This document shows positions 1 to 5,294 of a stretch of DNA of 25,256 bases, piece after piece. The position numbers and the translations under genes were made by a program. A model generated the notes under the pieces. The model saw only the letters and a list, made by a program, of their open reading frames with translations, was not told the origin of the DNA and did not search any database. Location of the stretch: assembly GCA_015485895.1 (NCBI GenBank), contig WFSR01000004.1, forward strand, positions 1 to 25,256, given 5' to 3'. The stretch's first letter is position 1. Each line of letters opens with the position of its first letter. The stretch comes from Candidatus Microgenomates bacterium (GTDB lineage: Bacteria; Patescibacteriota; Microgenomatia; UBA12405; UBA6130).

Positions 1-7
1 AAGTGAA

Positions 8-37
8 TTACTACCTTATTTAGGAAAGGGATATAAT
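8..37 (+). promoter_or_regulatory. Promoter of tRNA-Pro(GGG)
   Basis: A perfect -10 hexamer TATAAT lies at 32-37, with a weak -35-like TTACTA at 8-13 and an 18-base spacer. Transcription would begin near 44, about 8 bases before the mature tRNA 5' end at 52. The -10 is convincing; the -35 is poor. Confidence 0.6.
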
Positions 38-51
38 AGACAATAGAAAAC

Positions 52-125
52 CGGGGAGTGGCGCAGCTGGCTAGCGCGCACGCATGGGGTGCGTGAGGTC
101 GCGGGTTCAAATCCCGCCTCCCCGA
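52..125 (+). tRNA. tRNA-Pro (anticodon GGG), intact copy
   Basis: This is a complete 74-base cloverleaf. The acceptor stem CGGGGAG (52-58) pairs with CTCCCCG (118-124), and the discriminator is A125. The D stem is GCGC/GCGC. The anticodon stem is CACGC/GCGTG around the loop ATGGGGT, with U33 at position 85 and anticodon GGG at 86-88. The T arm is GCGGG-TTCAAAT-CCCGC. CCA is not encoded, so a CCA-adding enzyme must add it. The C1-G72 pair and GGG anticodon indicate proline (CCC/CCU codons). A near-identical interrupted copy lies at 1742-1866. Confidence 0.95.
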
Positions 126-158
126 CTAGCTTAGGATATTTAAGTTTAGAAAGCATAA

Positions 159-739
159 ATGAAAGCAGCTAAAATTGCTGAGGTTATTAGAAAGATAGCT
201 CCTCCTGAGCTTGCTTATAAAGGAGAAGAAAAAGGATTTATTGTTGGTAATGAGAATCACGACGTAATAAAGATATGAGTAACGGAACGACTAATTGTTA
301 AAGTTCTCCAAAGAGCAGTTACTCAAAAAGTAAATATGCTTATAACCCATGAACCGCTTTATCAATATCAATCTAAAAAACATTTTTAATCAATCCATCA
401 GAACTAAAATATTTACCTAATAAAAAGCGAGAGGAGCTTGTAAAACGAGGTGGTTTCTGTGTCTATCGCCTTCATTCCGAATGGGATGATGCTAGAGGAG
501 GTAATAATGATACTCTAACTAAAATTTTAGGTTTGGAGGTTACTGGTTATTTGCCTTATGGACGGATAGGTAAGATAGCTCAAACAACCCTAAAAGAATT
601 TACTCAGAAGGTAATTAAAGCACTGAATTGTTCAAATGCACTTATAGTTGGAGATGATAACAAACCTATCTCTACGGTTGCGGTTGTAGCTGGCTCAGGG
701 AATGCTTTGACAGGGGTTATGGAACTTGCTAAAAATTGA
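159..739 (+). pseudogene. Nif3/DUF34 (YbgI-like) metal-binding protein, decayed
   Basis: An ATG at 159 opens a frame that reads through Nif3-like sequence (LITHEPLY) but has an in-frame TGA at 276-278 and a stop near 387-389. The homology then continues in a shifted frame from about 390, with HSEWDDARGGNNDTL followed by a LGLE stretch. That resembles the conserved histidine/aspartate metal region of the Nif3 family. It stays open to a TGA at 737-739. The C-terminal metal-binding region is not recognisable, apart from possible scraps to about 790 in yet another frame. One nonsense codon, one frameshift and the missing C-terminus make this a pseudogene. At the first TGA the family commonly has glycine, so a GGA-to-TGA change explains it. 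It lies directly downstream of tRNA-Pro. Family assignment is from recalled motifs. Confidence 0.7.
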
Positions 740-913
740 GGTTATTTATCTTGACCCCGGCCTACCATGGAGAGTAGTAGGGAAAAACTGACAATGGACA
801 AAGCTGCTATTATTAAGTTTAAAAAGGAGACTTAAAGTTTCAAATGTGTGTGACCAGGACAAGAGGTAGAAAATTCTTGACAAAAGTAGTAGAATAAAAC
901 AAATAGATTAAAA

Positions 914-1105
914 ATGGATTTCACTAATCTTTATCAAAAACACAGAGGTTTGTGGGTAGCGCTTTCTCCTGACGAAAAAAAGGTCTTAGGGAAGGGCAAA
1001 ACTATTAAAACGGCGGTAAAACAAGCCCAACGAAAGGGTGTAACAACTCCCTATCTTTTTAAGGTCCCAACAAAGATCGTTTCTTATGTTAGTGCTAGCG
1101 GATGA
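914..1105 (+). CDS. DUF5678-like small protein
   Basis: This 63-residue protein carries the pattern 'RGLWVAL' near residues 11-17, a short charged stretch, a helix resembling KTAVKQAQRKG (about residues 32-42), then 'PYLFKVP'. It matches my recollection of DUF5678, a family of small uncharacterised proteins found in CPR bacteria, archaea and some other bacteria. No catalytic residues are evident and its function is unknown. Its TGA overlaps the ATG of the downstream aspartic protease gene (ATGA at 1102-1105), so the two are probably translated together and may act as a pair. A TTGACA at 877-882 could be a -35 element, but no good -10 lies at the right distance. There is no clear Shine-Dalgarno sequence, so the message may have a very short leader. 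Confidence 0.7.
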   Translation: MDFTNLYQKHRGLWVALSPDEKKVLGKGKTIKTAVKQAQRKGVTTPYLFKVPTKIVSYVSASG

Positions 1106-1533
1106 AGTTTAAATATAAGAAATTCAGAGTTCCTCCCACTCCTGCGTTTCCAAAGAGAAAATATCTCCTGCGTCCAATCATTCCAGTATTGATAACTTAT
1201 GGTGAGCGGACTATCGGCTACGAGGCACTTCTTGATTCAGGTACGGATTTTTGTATATTTCATGCAGAAATTGGAGAATACTTAGGCATCCCTGTTCTAA
1301 AAGGGAAGAGAGAACCCTTTGGCGGTATAGTGGGACGAGAGGCAGTTGCCTATATCCATCAAGTCAATCTTAACATCGGTGGCCACCAATATCCCTCTAT
1401 CCCGGTGGGCTTTTCTTATAATGTTGCTCCCCACGGCTATGGTATCTTAGGTCACTATGGGTTTTTTAATATTTTCAGGGTTATTTTTGATTTGAAAAAA
1501 GAGCAAATTGAATTAAGACCCAAAAGATATTAA
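1102..1533 (+). CDS. Retropepsin-like aspartic protease (clan AA)
   Basis: A 143-residue protein with a single aspartic protease motif, LLDSGTD, whose catalytic aspartate is D45 within D-S/T-G. Near the C-terminus a hydrophobic-hydrophobic-Gly motif (GILGHYGFF), then V-I-F-D, matches the fold of retroviral-type proteases. With only one aspartate per chain it would need to homodimerise to form an active site, as retropepsins do. No signal peptide or membrane segment is seen. It is translationally coupled to the DUF5678-like gene upstream by an ATGA overlap, which suggests a shared function; the substrate is unknown. The bases just after it (1534-1593) hold a 16-base palindrome, AGAAGAAATTTCTTCT (about 1549-1564), but no convincing terminator. 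Confidence 0.8.
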   Translation: MKFKYKKFRVPPTPAFPKRKYLLRPIIPVLITYGERTIGYEALLDSGTDFCIFHAEIGEYLGIPVLKGKREPFGGIVGREAVAYIHQVNLNIGGHQYPSIPVGFSYNVAPHGYGILGHYGFFNIFRVIFDLKKEQIELRPKRY

Positions 1534-1593
1534 CTAGTCTGTCCCGAGAGAAGAAATTTCTTCTTGTAAGCAATAAATCAAACTAGCCAATCC

Positions 1594-1740
1594 ATGCCTT
1601 CACACACCGGGCGTGAGCATATACCTACACATAAGGAAAAGGGCCTTTTTTTCTTTAGATGTTATACTAGACAAGAAGCACGGAAATGGGAAAAGTTTTA
1701 CAAAAGTGGAGTTGGTAGAGAAAAAGTTAAGAGGTTGATG
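1594..1740 (+). pseudogene. Possible C-terminal remnant of a GIY-YIG nuclease
   Basis: The frame open from 1594 encodes a stretch (about 1652-1740) that reads CYTRQEARKWEKFYKSGVG followed by REKVKRLM. This resembles the C-terminal helix region of small GIY-YIG endonucleases (aromatic, 'A..RE.yKSG.GR..l..l'). The N-terminal GIY and YIG motifs are absent, so at best this is a fragment. The same frame then runs straight through the interrupted tRNA-Pro, so the long open frame beyond 1740 is not a real protein. From memory, CPR genomes often have GIY-YIG genes immediately before tRNA genes with reading frames running into the tRNA, which fits this position. Chance similarity of a short fragment remains possible. 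Confidence 0.4.
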
Positions 1741-1741
1741 A

Positions 1742-1866
1742 CGGGGAGTGGCGCAGTTGGCCCTGGCCCAACAGGGCCGAAGGCCCAGGGGCTAGCGCGC
1801 ACACCTGTCTGCCGACAGGCAGGCATGGGGTGCGTGAGGTCGCGGGTTCAAATCCCGCCTCCCCGA
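1742..1866 (+). tRNA. Interrupted tRNA-Pro(GGG) copy with two palindromic insertions
   Basis: Without two insertions this is the same 74-base tRNA as the copy at 52-125, with one substitution (AGCTGG to AGTTGG in the D loop). Insertion 1 is 31 bases at 1761-1791, in the D loop after the conserved GG. Its ends CCCTGG and CCAGGG pair, with further internal complementarity. Insertion 2 is 20 bases at 1803-1822, between the third and fourth base pairs of the anticodon stem. It folds as CCTGTCTG-CCGA-CAGGCAGG when the next base is included. The acceptor, T arm, anticodon (GGG at 1827-1829) and discriminator are unchanged. The D-loop insert might be tolerated as an arm extension, but the anticodon-stem insert should disrupt the fold, so the gene is probably non-functional unless processed. 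Neither site is a canonical tRNA intron position (37/38). Confidence 0.75.
1804..1823. repeat. Dispersed palindrome, CCTGYCTG family
   Basis: CCTGTCTG, loop CCGA, CAGGCAGG gives an 8-pair stem with one G-T wobble. A relative is at 1917-1934. It forms most of the anticodon-stem insertion in the second tRNA-Pro. Confidence 0.7.
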
Positions 1867-1887
1867 CTAGGGTACTAAGACAGCGCG

Positions 1888-1906
1888 CTCCGACGTGACG
1901 TCGGAG
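1888..1906. repeat. Perfect 19-base palindrome, CCGACG family
   Basis: CTCCGACGT, a central G, then ACGTCGGAG. Related GC-rich palindromes with a CCGACG core occur at 4975-4990 and, imperfectly, at 5203-5223, so this appears to be a second dispersed palindrome family. Confidence 0.7.
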
Positions 1907-1916
1907 AGGCCGCGGG

Positions 1917-1934
1917 CCTGCCTACGCAGGCAGG
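1917..1934. repeat. Dispersed palindrome, CCTGCCT family
   Basis: CCTGCCT, loop ACGC, AGGCAGG gives a perfect 7-pair stem. It is a relative of the element inside the second tRNA-Pro at 1804-1823. Confidence 0.7.
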
Positions 1935-2037
1935 TTAAAATTCCTCCAACCATACAATACTTCCAAAGTTTTTTGACATGCAAGAAAAATCGTGGACACG
2001 CCCGGCGTGAGCATAGACAATTTATTAAAGAAATTGT

Positions 2038-2090
2038 CTTGTTTGCATATTTGACAGGATGTAAACAAGAATGTATACTTTGTATACATT
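2038..2090 (+). promoter_or_regulatory. fic promoter with two operator-like inverted repeats
   Basis: The promoter is close to consensus: TTGACA at 2051-2056, a 17-base spacer, TATACT at 2074-2079. The -35 is the centre of an inverted repeat: CTTGTTTGCAT (2038-2048), 10 bases, ATGTAAACAAG (2059-2069), with one mismatch between arms. The -10 lies in a perfect inverted repeat: AATGTATAC (2070-2078), TTT, GTATACATT (2082-2090). A further direct copy of GATGTAAACAA lies at 2100-2110, just before the start codon. A strong promoter covered by symmetric sites suggests repression by a dimeric regulator. The C-terminal winged-helix-like region of the Fic protein is a candidate, by inference only. Confidence 0.75.
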
Positions 2091-2111
2091 AATAGAATAG
2101 ATGTAAACAAA

Positions 2112-3245
2112 ATGGCTAAAGTAAAAATTGGCGAATACAAGCAGCAGAGGAACGGCTTTAAAGCGTTTATTCCTGGCCCCTTTCCTCCAAGAGGAGGGTT
2201 CAAATTTTCCGAAAAAACACTGCGAAAAAATGACACCGCTGTTCGTCTTCTTGGTAAACTTGATGGTATTACCCAGCTTTTGCCTGATATAGATTTTTTT
2301 CTTTCTATGTATATCCGTAAAGACGCCGCTTCCTCCAGTCAAATTGAAGGGACACAGGCAACAATGCTTGACGCTATTGAGGCAGAGGCAAATATAGGTT
2401 CTCGTTTGTCAGAAGATGTTGATGACATCCTTCATTATATAAAAGCGCTTAATTATGGCATCAGACGTCTGAAAGAATTTCCTTTTGTCCTGCGATTTTT
2501 GCGGGAACTTCATAAAGAACTTATGAAAGACGCAAGGGCTACGCACTTTTCTAATCCCGGTGAATTTCGCAAAACACAAAACTGGATTAGGGGTACGCGG
2601 CCAGATAATGCTTATTTTGTCCCCCCGCCCGTCCCGGAAATGAATCAGGCGCTCACTGATTTGGAAAAATTTATAAATAGCGAAAATAACACTTTGCCTC
2701 TTATAAAAGCTGGTTTAATACACGCCCAATTTGAGACCATCCATCCTTTTCTTGACGGTAATGGCCGCACCGGCAGAATGCTGATTACATTTTATCTTTG
2801 GAAGGAGAAACTACTTGAAAGGCCCGTGTTGTATCTTTCGTCATATTTTAAAAAACACCAGAAGGTGTATTATGGGCATCTTCATGGATACCATGAAGGA
2901 GTAGTGGAAGCATGGATTGATTTTTTCCTTGATGGTGTGACGGAAATTGCAGAGGAAGCGATAAAAACTGTTCACTCCATAACAAAATTGCGTAACAAGG
3001 ATATACTGAAAATACAGAAGCTGAGCAAGCGTGCCTCTGAAAGTGCAGTAAAAGTATTACCTAAGCTTTATAAGATGCCAATAGTAAATGTAGCAAAAAT
3101 TCAGGAGTGGACCGGCTTTACTCGCGCCGGTGCGCAAAATCTTATTAACCGTTTTATAGAACTCGGCATTTTGTGCCCGCGCGACGAGGAAAAGACCTAT
3201 GGTAGGACTTACATTTATAAGGAATATGTTGACATTTTCGCATAA
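2112..3245 (+). CDS. Fic family AMP-transferase, class II, with C-terminal winged-helix-like domain
   Basis: 377 residues. Fic enzymes typically transfer AMP (or another phosphate-containing group) from a nucleotide onto hydroxyls of target proteins. The catalytic motif HPFLDGNGRTGR spans residues 211-222, with H211 the catalytic base, D215 the Mg site and R219/R222 binding phosphates. An inhibitory motif S75-x-x-x-E79-G80 in the N-terminal helical domain marks class II, in which the glutamate blocks ATP binding until released. The target-binding flap is around NAYFVPPPVP (about 166-175). The C-terminal ~60 residues look like a winged helix (IQEWTGFTRAGAQNLINRF). Length and order fit the SoFic-like group. 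No antitoxin gene is adjacent, as expected when the inhibitory helix is in the same chain. The start follows the promoter at 2051-2079; no strong Shine-Dalgarno is seen. Targets are unknown. Confidence 0.92.
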   Translation: MAKVKIGEYKQQRNGFKAFIPGPFPPRGGFKFSEKTLRKNDTAVRLLGKLDGITQLLPDIDFFLSMYIRKDAASSSQIEGTQATMLDAIEAEANIGSRLSEDVDDILHYIKALNYGIRRLKEFPFVLRFLRELHKELMKDARATHFSNPGEFRKTQNWIRGTRPDNAYFVPPPVPEMNQALTDLEKFINSENNTLPLIKAGLIHAQFETIHPFLDGNGRTGRMLITFYLWKEKLLERPVLYLSSYFKKHQKVYYGHLHGYHEGVVEAWIDFFLDGVTEIAEEAIKTVHSITKLRNKDILKIQKLSKRASESAVKVLPKLYKMPIVNVAKIQEWTGFTRAGAQNLINRFIELGILCPRDEEKTYGRTYIYKEYVDIFA

Positions 3246-3295
3246 AAATATTGTGGCAAAGAATAACTTGGATTCTCCTTCTAAATTAAGCCGTG

Positions 3296-3301
3296 TATAA
3301 T
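3296..3301 (+). promoter_or_regulatory. -10 element of the sufCB operon, probably leaderless
   Basis: A perfect TATAAT sits only 10 bases before the sufC ATG at 3312. With normal spacing transcription would begin near 3308, leaving a leader of a few bases at most. No Shine-Dalgarno is present. The -35 region (about 3272-3278) is not recognisable. Confidence 0.55.
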
Positions 3302-3311
3302 AGAGACACTG

Positions 3312-4025
3312 ATGGCGATTCTGAAAGTCGAAAAGCTCTGGGTAAAAGCTGGCCAAAAATGGCTCCTTAAGGACATCAACTGGCAAATCAATGCCGGGGA
3401 GATCCAGGTGCTTTTGGGACCCAATGCCAGCGGCAAGAGCACCTTTGCAGCCACCATTGCCGGTTTGCCGCCTTATAAGGTAACCCAGGGAAAAATCATT
3501 TTTGAGAATCAAGATATCACCACCTGGCCACCAGAAAAACGAGCCCGCCAAGGAATTGCCCTTAGCTGGCAATCACCGCCTAAAATTCCCGGTGTTACTC
3601 TCGGCCAACTGTTAGACAAAATCAATCCCCGGGCAGATATTGATCCGGATATTATCGATCCCCGCCTTTTAAGCCGCGATCTCAATGCTAATTTTTCCGG
3701 CGGCGAGAAAAAAATGGCCGAGCTAAGCCAAATTATGGCCATGAAACCAAAGTTGGTTATTTTTGACGAAATTGACGCCGGTTTAGATATCAAGCGGCTG
3801 GCTAAGACTGTGACCGCTATCCAAAAAACCCTCGTCCGCCAGGGCGTTGCCCTCCTGGTCATTACCCACCGCGGTGACATTTTGCGCATCTTAAAGCCTC
3901 ACCGGGTAAATATTATGCTCCGGGGGCAATTAATTTGCCAAAAAACTGACTACCAAAAAGTTTACCGAACAATTAAAAAGCATGGCTATGAAAAATGTAA
4001 AAACTGCCTCGTTCCGGCAGATTGA
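3312..4025 (+). CDS. sufC: SufC, Fe-S cluster assembly ATPase
   Basis: 237-residue cytoplasmic ABC-type ATPase that powers conformational change of the SufB/SufD scaffold during Fe-S cluster assembly. The Walker A is GPNASGKST (36-44), the ABC signature FSGGEKK (128-134), Walker B LVIFDE (148-153) followed by the D-loop, and the switch histidine H186 is in VITHRGD. The 'FSGGEKK' form and the 'E-I-D-A-G-L-D' stretch are typical of SufC rather than of importer ATPases. Its 3' end overlaps the sufB-type gene by 44 bases, so the pair is co-transcribed and probably coupled. No sufS, sufU or separate sufD lies in the window; sulfur donation must be encoded elsewhere or be different. Confidence 0.93.
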   Translation: MAILKVEKLWVKAGQKWLLKDINWQINAGEIQVLLGPNASGKSTFAATIAGLPPYKVTQGKIIFENQDITTWPPEKRARQGIALSWQSPPKIPGVTLGQLLDKINPRADIDPDIIDPRLLSRDLNANFSGGEKKMAELSQIMAMKPKLVIFDEIDAGLDIKRLAKTVTAIQKTLVRQGVALLVITHRGDILRILKPHRVNIMLRGQLICQKTDYQKVYRTIKKHGYEKCKNCLVPAD

Positions 4026-4896
4026 CCACCAAATCGAAATTACCCCCCAAGGGGAAGCAATGGTCATTCTCCCCAGCCCAGAGGCATACGAAACTCTTCC
4101 CTGGACCCGGCCTTATTTTGGCCAGCGGCCAGACGAAGGGTATTTTATTTGGGTCAAAAAACAACTCCCCGCTCCGTTGATTACCTGCATCAGCATTGCC
4201 TCGCGGGGCGTTGAGCAGAATTTAGGTAATCTTTTAGTAATCGAAAAAAATCTCCATGTCGAGGCTAACGCTACCTGCGAAGCAGCCCGTAGCAATCTCT
4301 ATGGCATCCACCGCGCTAAAGGTAAGTTTATTCTCAAGGAAGGCGCTGAACTCATTTACCAACAAATCCATCGCTGGGGCGAGAAGGATTTTGTCAATCC
4401 CGATTATGATATTACTTTAGAAAGGGGTGCCCGTTTAGATTATGTTTACAAAAACATCCAGCCGCCAGAAAAATTAGAAATAAAAACTACTCTCCATCTC
4501 GCCGAAAAGGCCTCGGGGCGGGTATCTACCATTCTTAATGCCACCGCCCACACTCAGGCCAACATTAAAGAAGTTGTGTTTTTAGAAGGCCAAGAATCCC
4601 GAGGAACAGCCCAATTAAAAATCGTCGGCCGCCAGCAAAGTCAAGTTACTGCTGTTAACAAAATTGTGGCCCAAGCCGCCGGCCAGGGACATTTGGACTG
4701 CCAAGGACTTTTAGTGGGCAAAAAGGCCACCATTGACCTTGTCCCCCAATTAGTTTGTCAACACCCCCAAGCCCAGCTTACCCACGAGGCGTCTATTGGG
4801 AAAATTGCCGACGAACAACTAAATTATCTCCGCAGCCGCGGCCTAACCGAAAAACAAGCTATCGACCTCATCACCAGCGGATTTCTGGGAGAATAA
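3982..4896 (+). CDS. sufB: SufB-type Fe-S cluster scaffold protein
   Basis: 304 residues, partner of SufC. The C-terminal beta-helix core ends with THEASIGKIADEQLNYLRSR, the SufB/SufD signature. By alignment from memory with E. coli SufB, the cluster-assembly cysteine (Cys405) corresponds to C240 in DCQGLLVG, and His433-Glu434 correspond to H268-E269. This therefore looks like the catalytic SufB type, much shorter than E. coli SufB because the N-terminal part is reduced. With SufD apparently absent, a SufB2C2 complex is the likely form. The start is uncertain: the ATG at 3982 lies inside sufC without a good ribosome site, while the in-frame ATG at 4060 has AAGGGGA just upstream and would give 278 residues. 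Confidence 0.85.
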   Translation: MAMKNVKTASFRQIDHQIEITPQGEAMVILPSPEAYETLPWTRPYFGQRPDEGYFIWVKKQLPAPLITCISIASRGVEQNLGNLLVIEKNLHVEANATCEAARSNLYGIHRAKGKFILKEGAELIYQQIHRWGEKDFVNPDYDITLERGARLDYVYKNIQPPEKLEIKTTLHLAEKASGRVSTILNATAHTQANIKEVVFLEGQESRGTAQLKIVGRQQSQVTAVNKIVAQAAGQGHLDCQGLLVGKKATIDLVPQLVCQHPQAQLTHEASIGKIADEQLNYLRSRGLTEKQAIDLITSGFLGE

Positions 4897-4931
4897 CCAA
4901 AGCACAAACACTAAAGAAATTCCAAGCACCA

Positions 4932-4976
4932 AGCACCAAATTACAAACAAATCCTAATTACCAAAATCCTAAATCC
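4932..4976. repeat. Outer inverted repeat, left arm
   Basis: Positions 4945-4976 are a perfect 32-base reverse complement of 5295-5326. Outside that, AGCACCAAAT (4932-4941) matches the far end of the right arm, which has about 20 extra bases in between. The sequence is made of variations on 'AAATCCTAA' and 'CCAAAT'. Confidence 0.85.
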
Positions 4977-4990
4977 CGACGTTCGTCGGG
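4975..4990. repeat. Small palindrome, CCGACG family
   Basis: CCCGACG, TT, CGTCGGG: a perfect 7-pair stem at the inner edge of the outer left arm. Compare 1888-1906. Confidence 0.65.
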
Positions 4991-5046
4991 GCAGGCAATA
5001 ACCAAATTACTAAATGATCAAATAATCAAAACTCAAGACGCCCCAT

Positions 5047-5178
5047 CTTGTCATCCTGAGGAGCGAAGCGACGAAGGATCTAGCGAGCGGAGCGAGCGCA
5101 TGAGATTTAATTAGGTGTGGGATTAATGCGCTGCGCTAGATCCTTTACTCCGCCTTCGGCTTCGTTCAGGATGACAAG
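5047..5178. repeat. MITE-like element with terminal inverted repeats
   Basis: Left terminus 5047-5084 begins CTTGTCATCCTGA and continues GCGAAGCGACGAAGGATCTA; right terminus 5134-5178 is its imperfect reverse complement (TAGATCC ... TTCAGGATGACAAG). The 49-base centre has no coding potential. Another partial unit in the same style lies at about 5221-5247. TGTCATYCTGAG-type repeats with GAAGGATCT are, from memory, common in many bacterial and CPR genomes. No transposase is present here, so any mobility would depend on proteins encoded elsewhere. Confidence 0.75.
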
Positions 5179-5202
5179 GAAACTAAACAACCAATCATAA
5201 AT

Positions 5203-5223
5203 CCCCGACGTTATGTCTTGGGG
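5203..5223. repeat. Imperfect palindrome, CCGACG family
   Basis: CCCCGAC and GTC..GGGG can pair imperfectly around GTTAT. It precedes a partial TGTCATTCTGAG-type unit (reverse strand, to about 5247). Confidence 0.45.
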
Positions 5224-5294
5224 CTTCGCTAACGCTCAGAATGACACGGTTTTAATATTTGAACATTTGAATTTTGGTCATTTGATATTGTTTA

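Larger units (their letters stand above)
1871..1950 (+). pseudogene. tRNA-like remnant carrying two palindromes
   Basis: The order of pieces is tRNA-like: a D-arm-like end ACAGCGCGC, then a stem-loop in the anticodon position (1888-1906), then AGGCCGCGGG matching variable loop plus T stem (AGGTCGCGGG in tRNA-Pro). After the 18-base palindrome at 1917-1934 comes GTTAAAATTCCTCC, against GTTCAAATCCCGCC in the intact tRNA. No acceptor stem can be drawn and the anticodon loop lacks U33. I infer a degraded tRNA carrying the same kinds of insertions as the copy just upstream. Chance resemblance is possible. Confidence 0.4.

Noticed and set aside
276..278. In-frame TGA in the Nif3-like gene, at a position where the family has glycine, suggesting a UGA=Gly code as in Gracilibacteria or Absconditabacteria
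   Set aside because: fusA, sufC, rplD, rpmJ and the DUF5678 gene end at TGA in the expected place, and the same Nif3 gene also has a frameshift, so a nonsense mutation in a pseudogene is the better explanation.
877..909. Promoter for the DUF5678 gene (TTGACA at 877-882)
   Set aside because: No acceptable -10 lies 16-18 bases downstream; TAGATT at 904-909 is too far, so it is not listed as a feature.
1549..1564. Rho-independent terminator after the aspartic protease gene
   Set aside because: The 16-base AT-rich palindrome has no proper loop, a weak stem and no T-run after it.
1803..1822. Group I or archaeal-type tRNA intron in the second tRNA-Pro
   Set aside because: The insert is only 20 bases, is a simple hairpin, and is in the 5' side of the anticodon stem rather than at 37/38 or in the anticodon loop.
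1594..1878. A 94-codon open frame running through the second tRNA-Pro
   Set aside because: Its second half translates the tRNA and palindromes; only the nuclease-like fragment before 1740 has protein character.
1922..2342. Two overlapping minus-strand open frames across the fic promoter and 5' end
   Set aside because: They are shadows of the fic gene and its upstream region, with no recognisable motifs or start signals.
3057..3572. A 171-codon minus-strand open frame opposite the fic end and sufC start
   Set aside because: It is antisense to two well-supported genes and has no family features.
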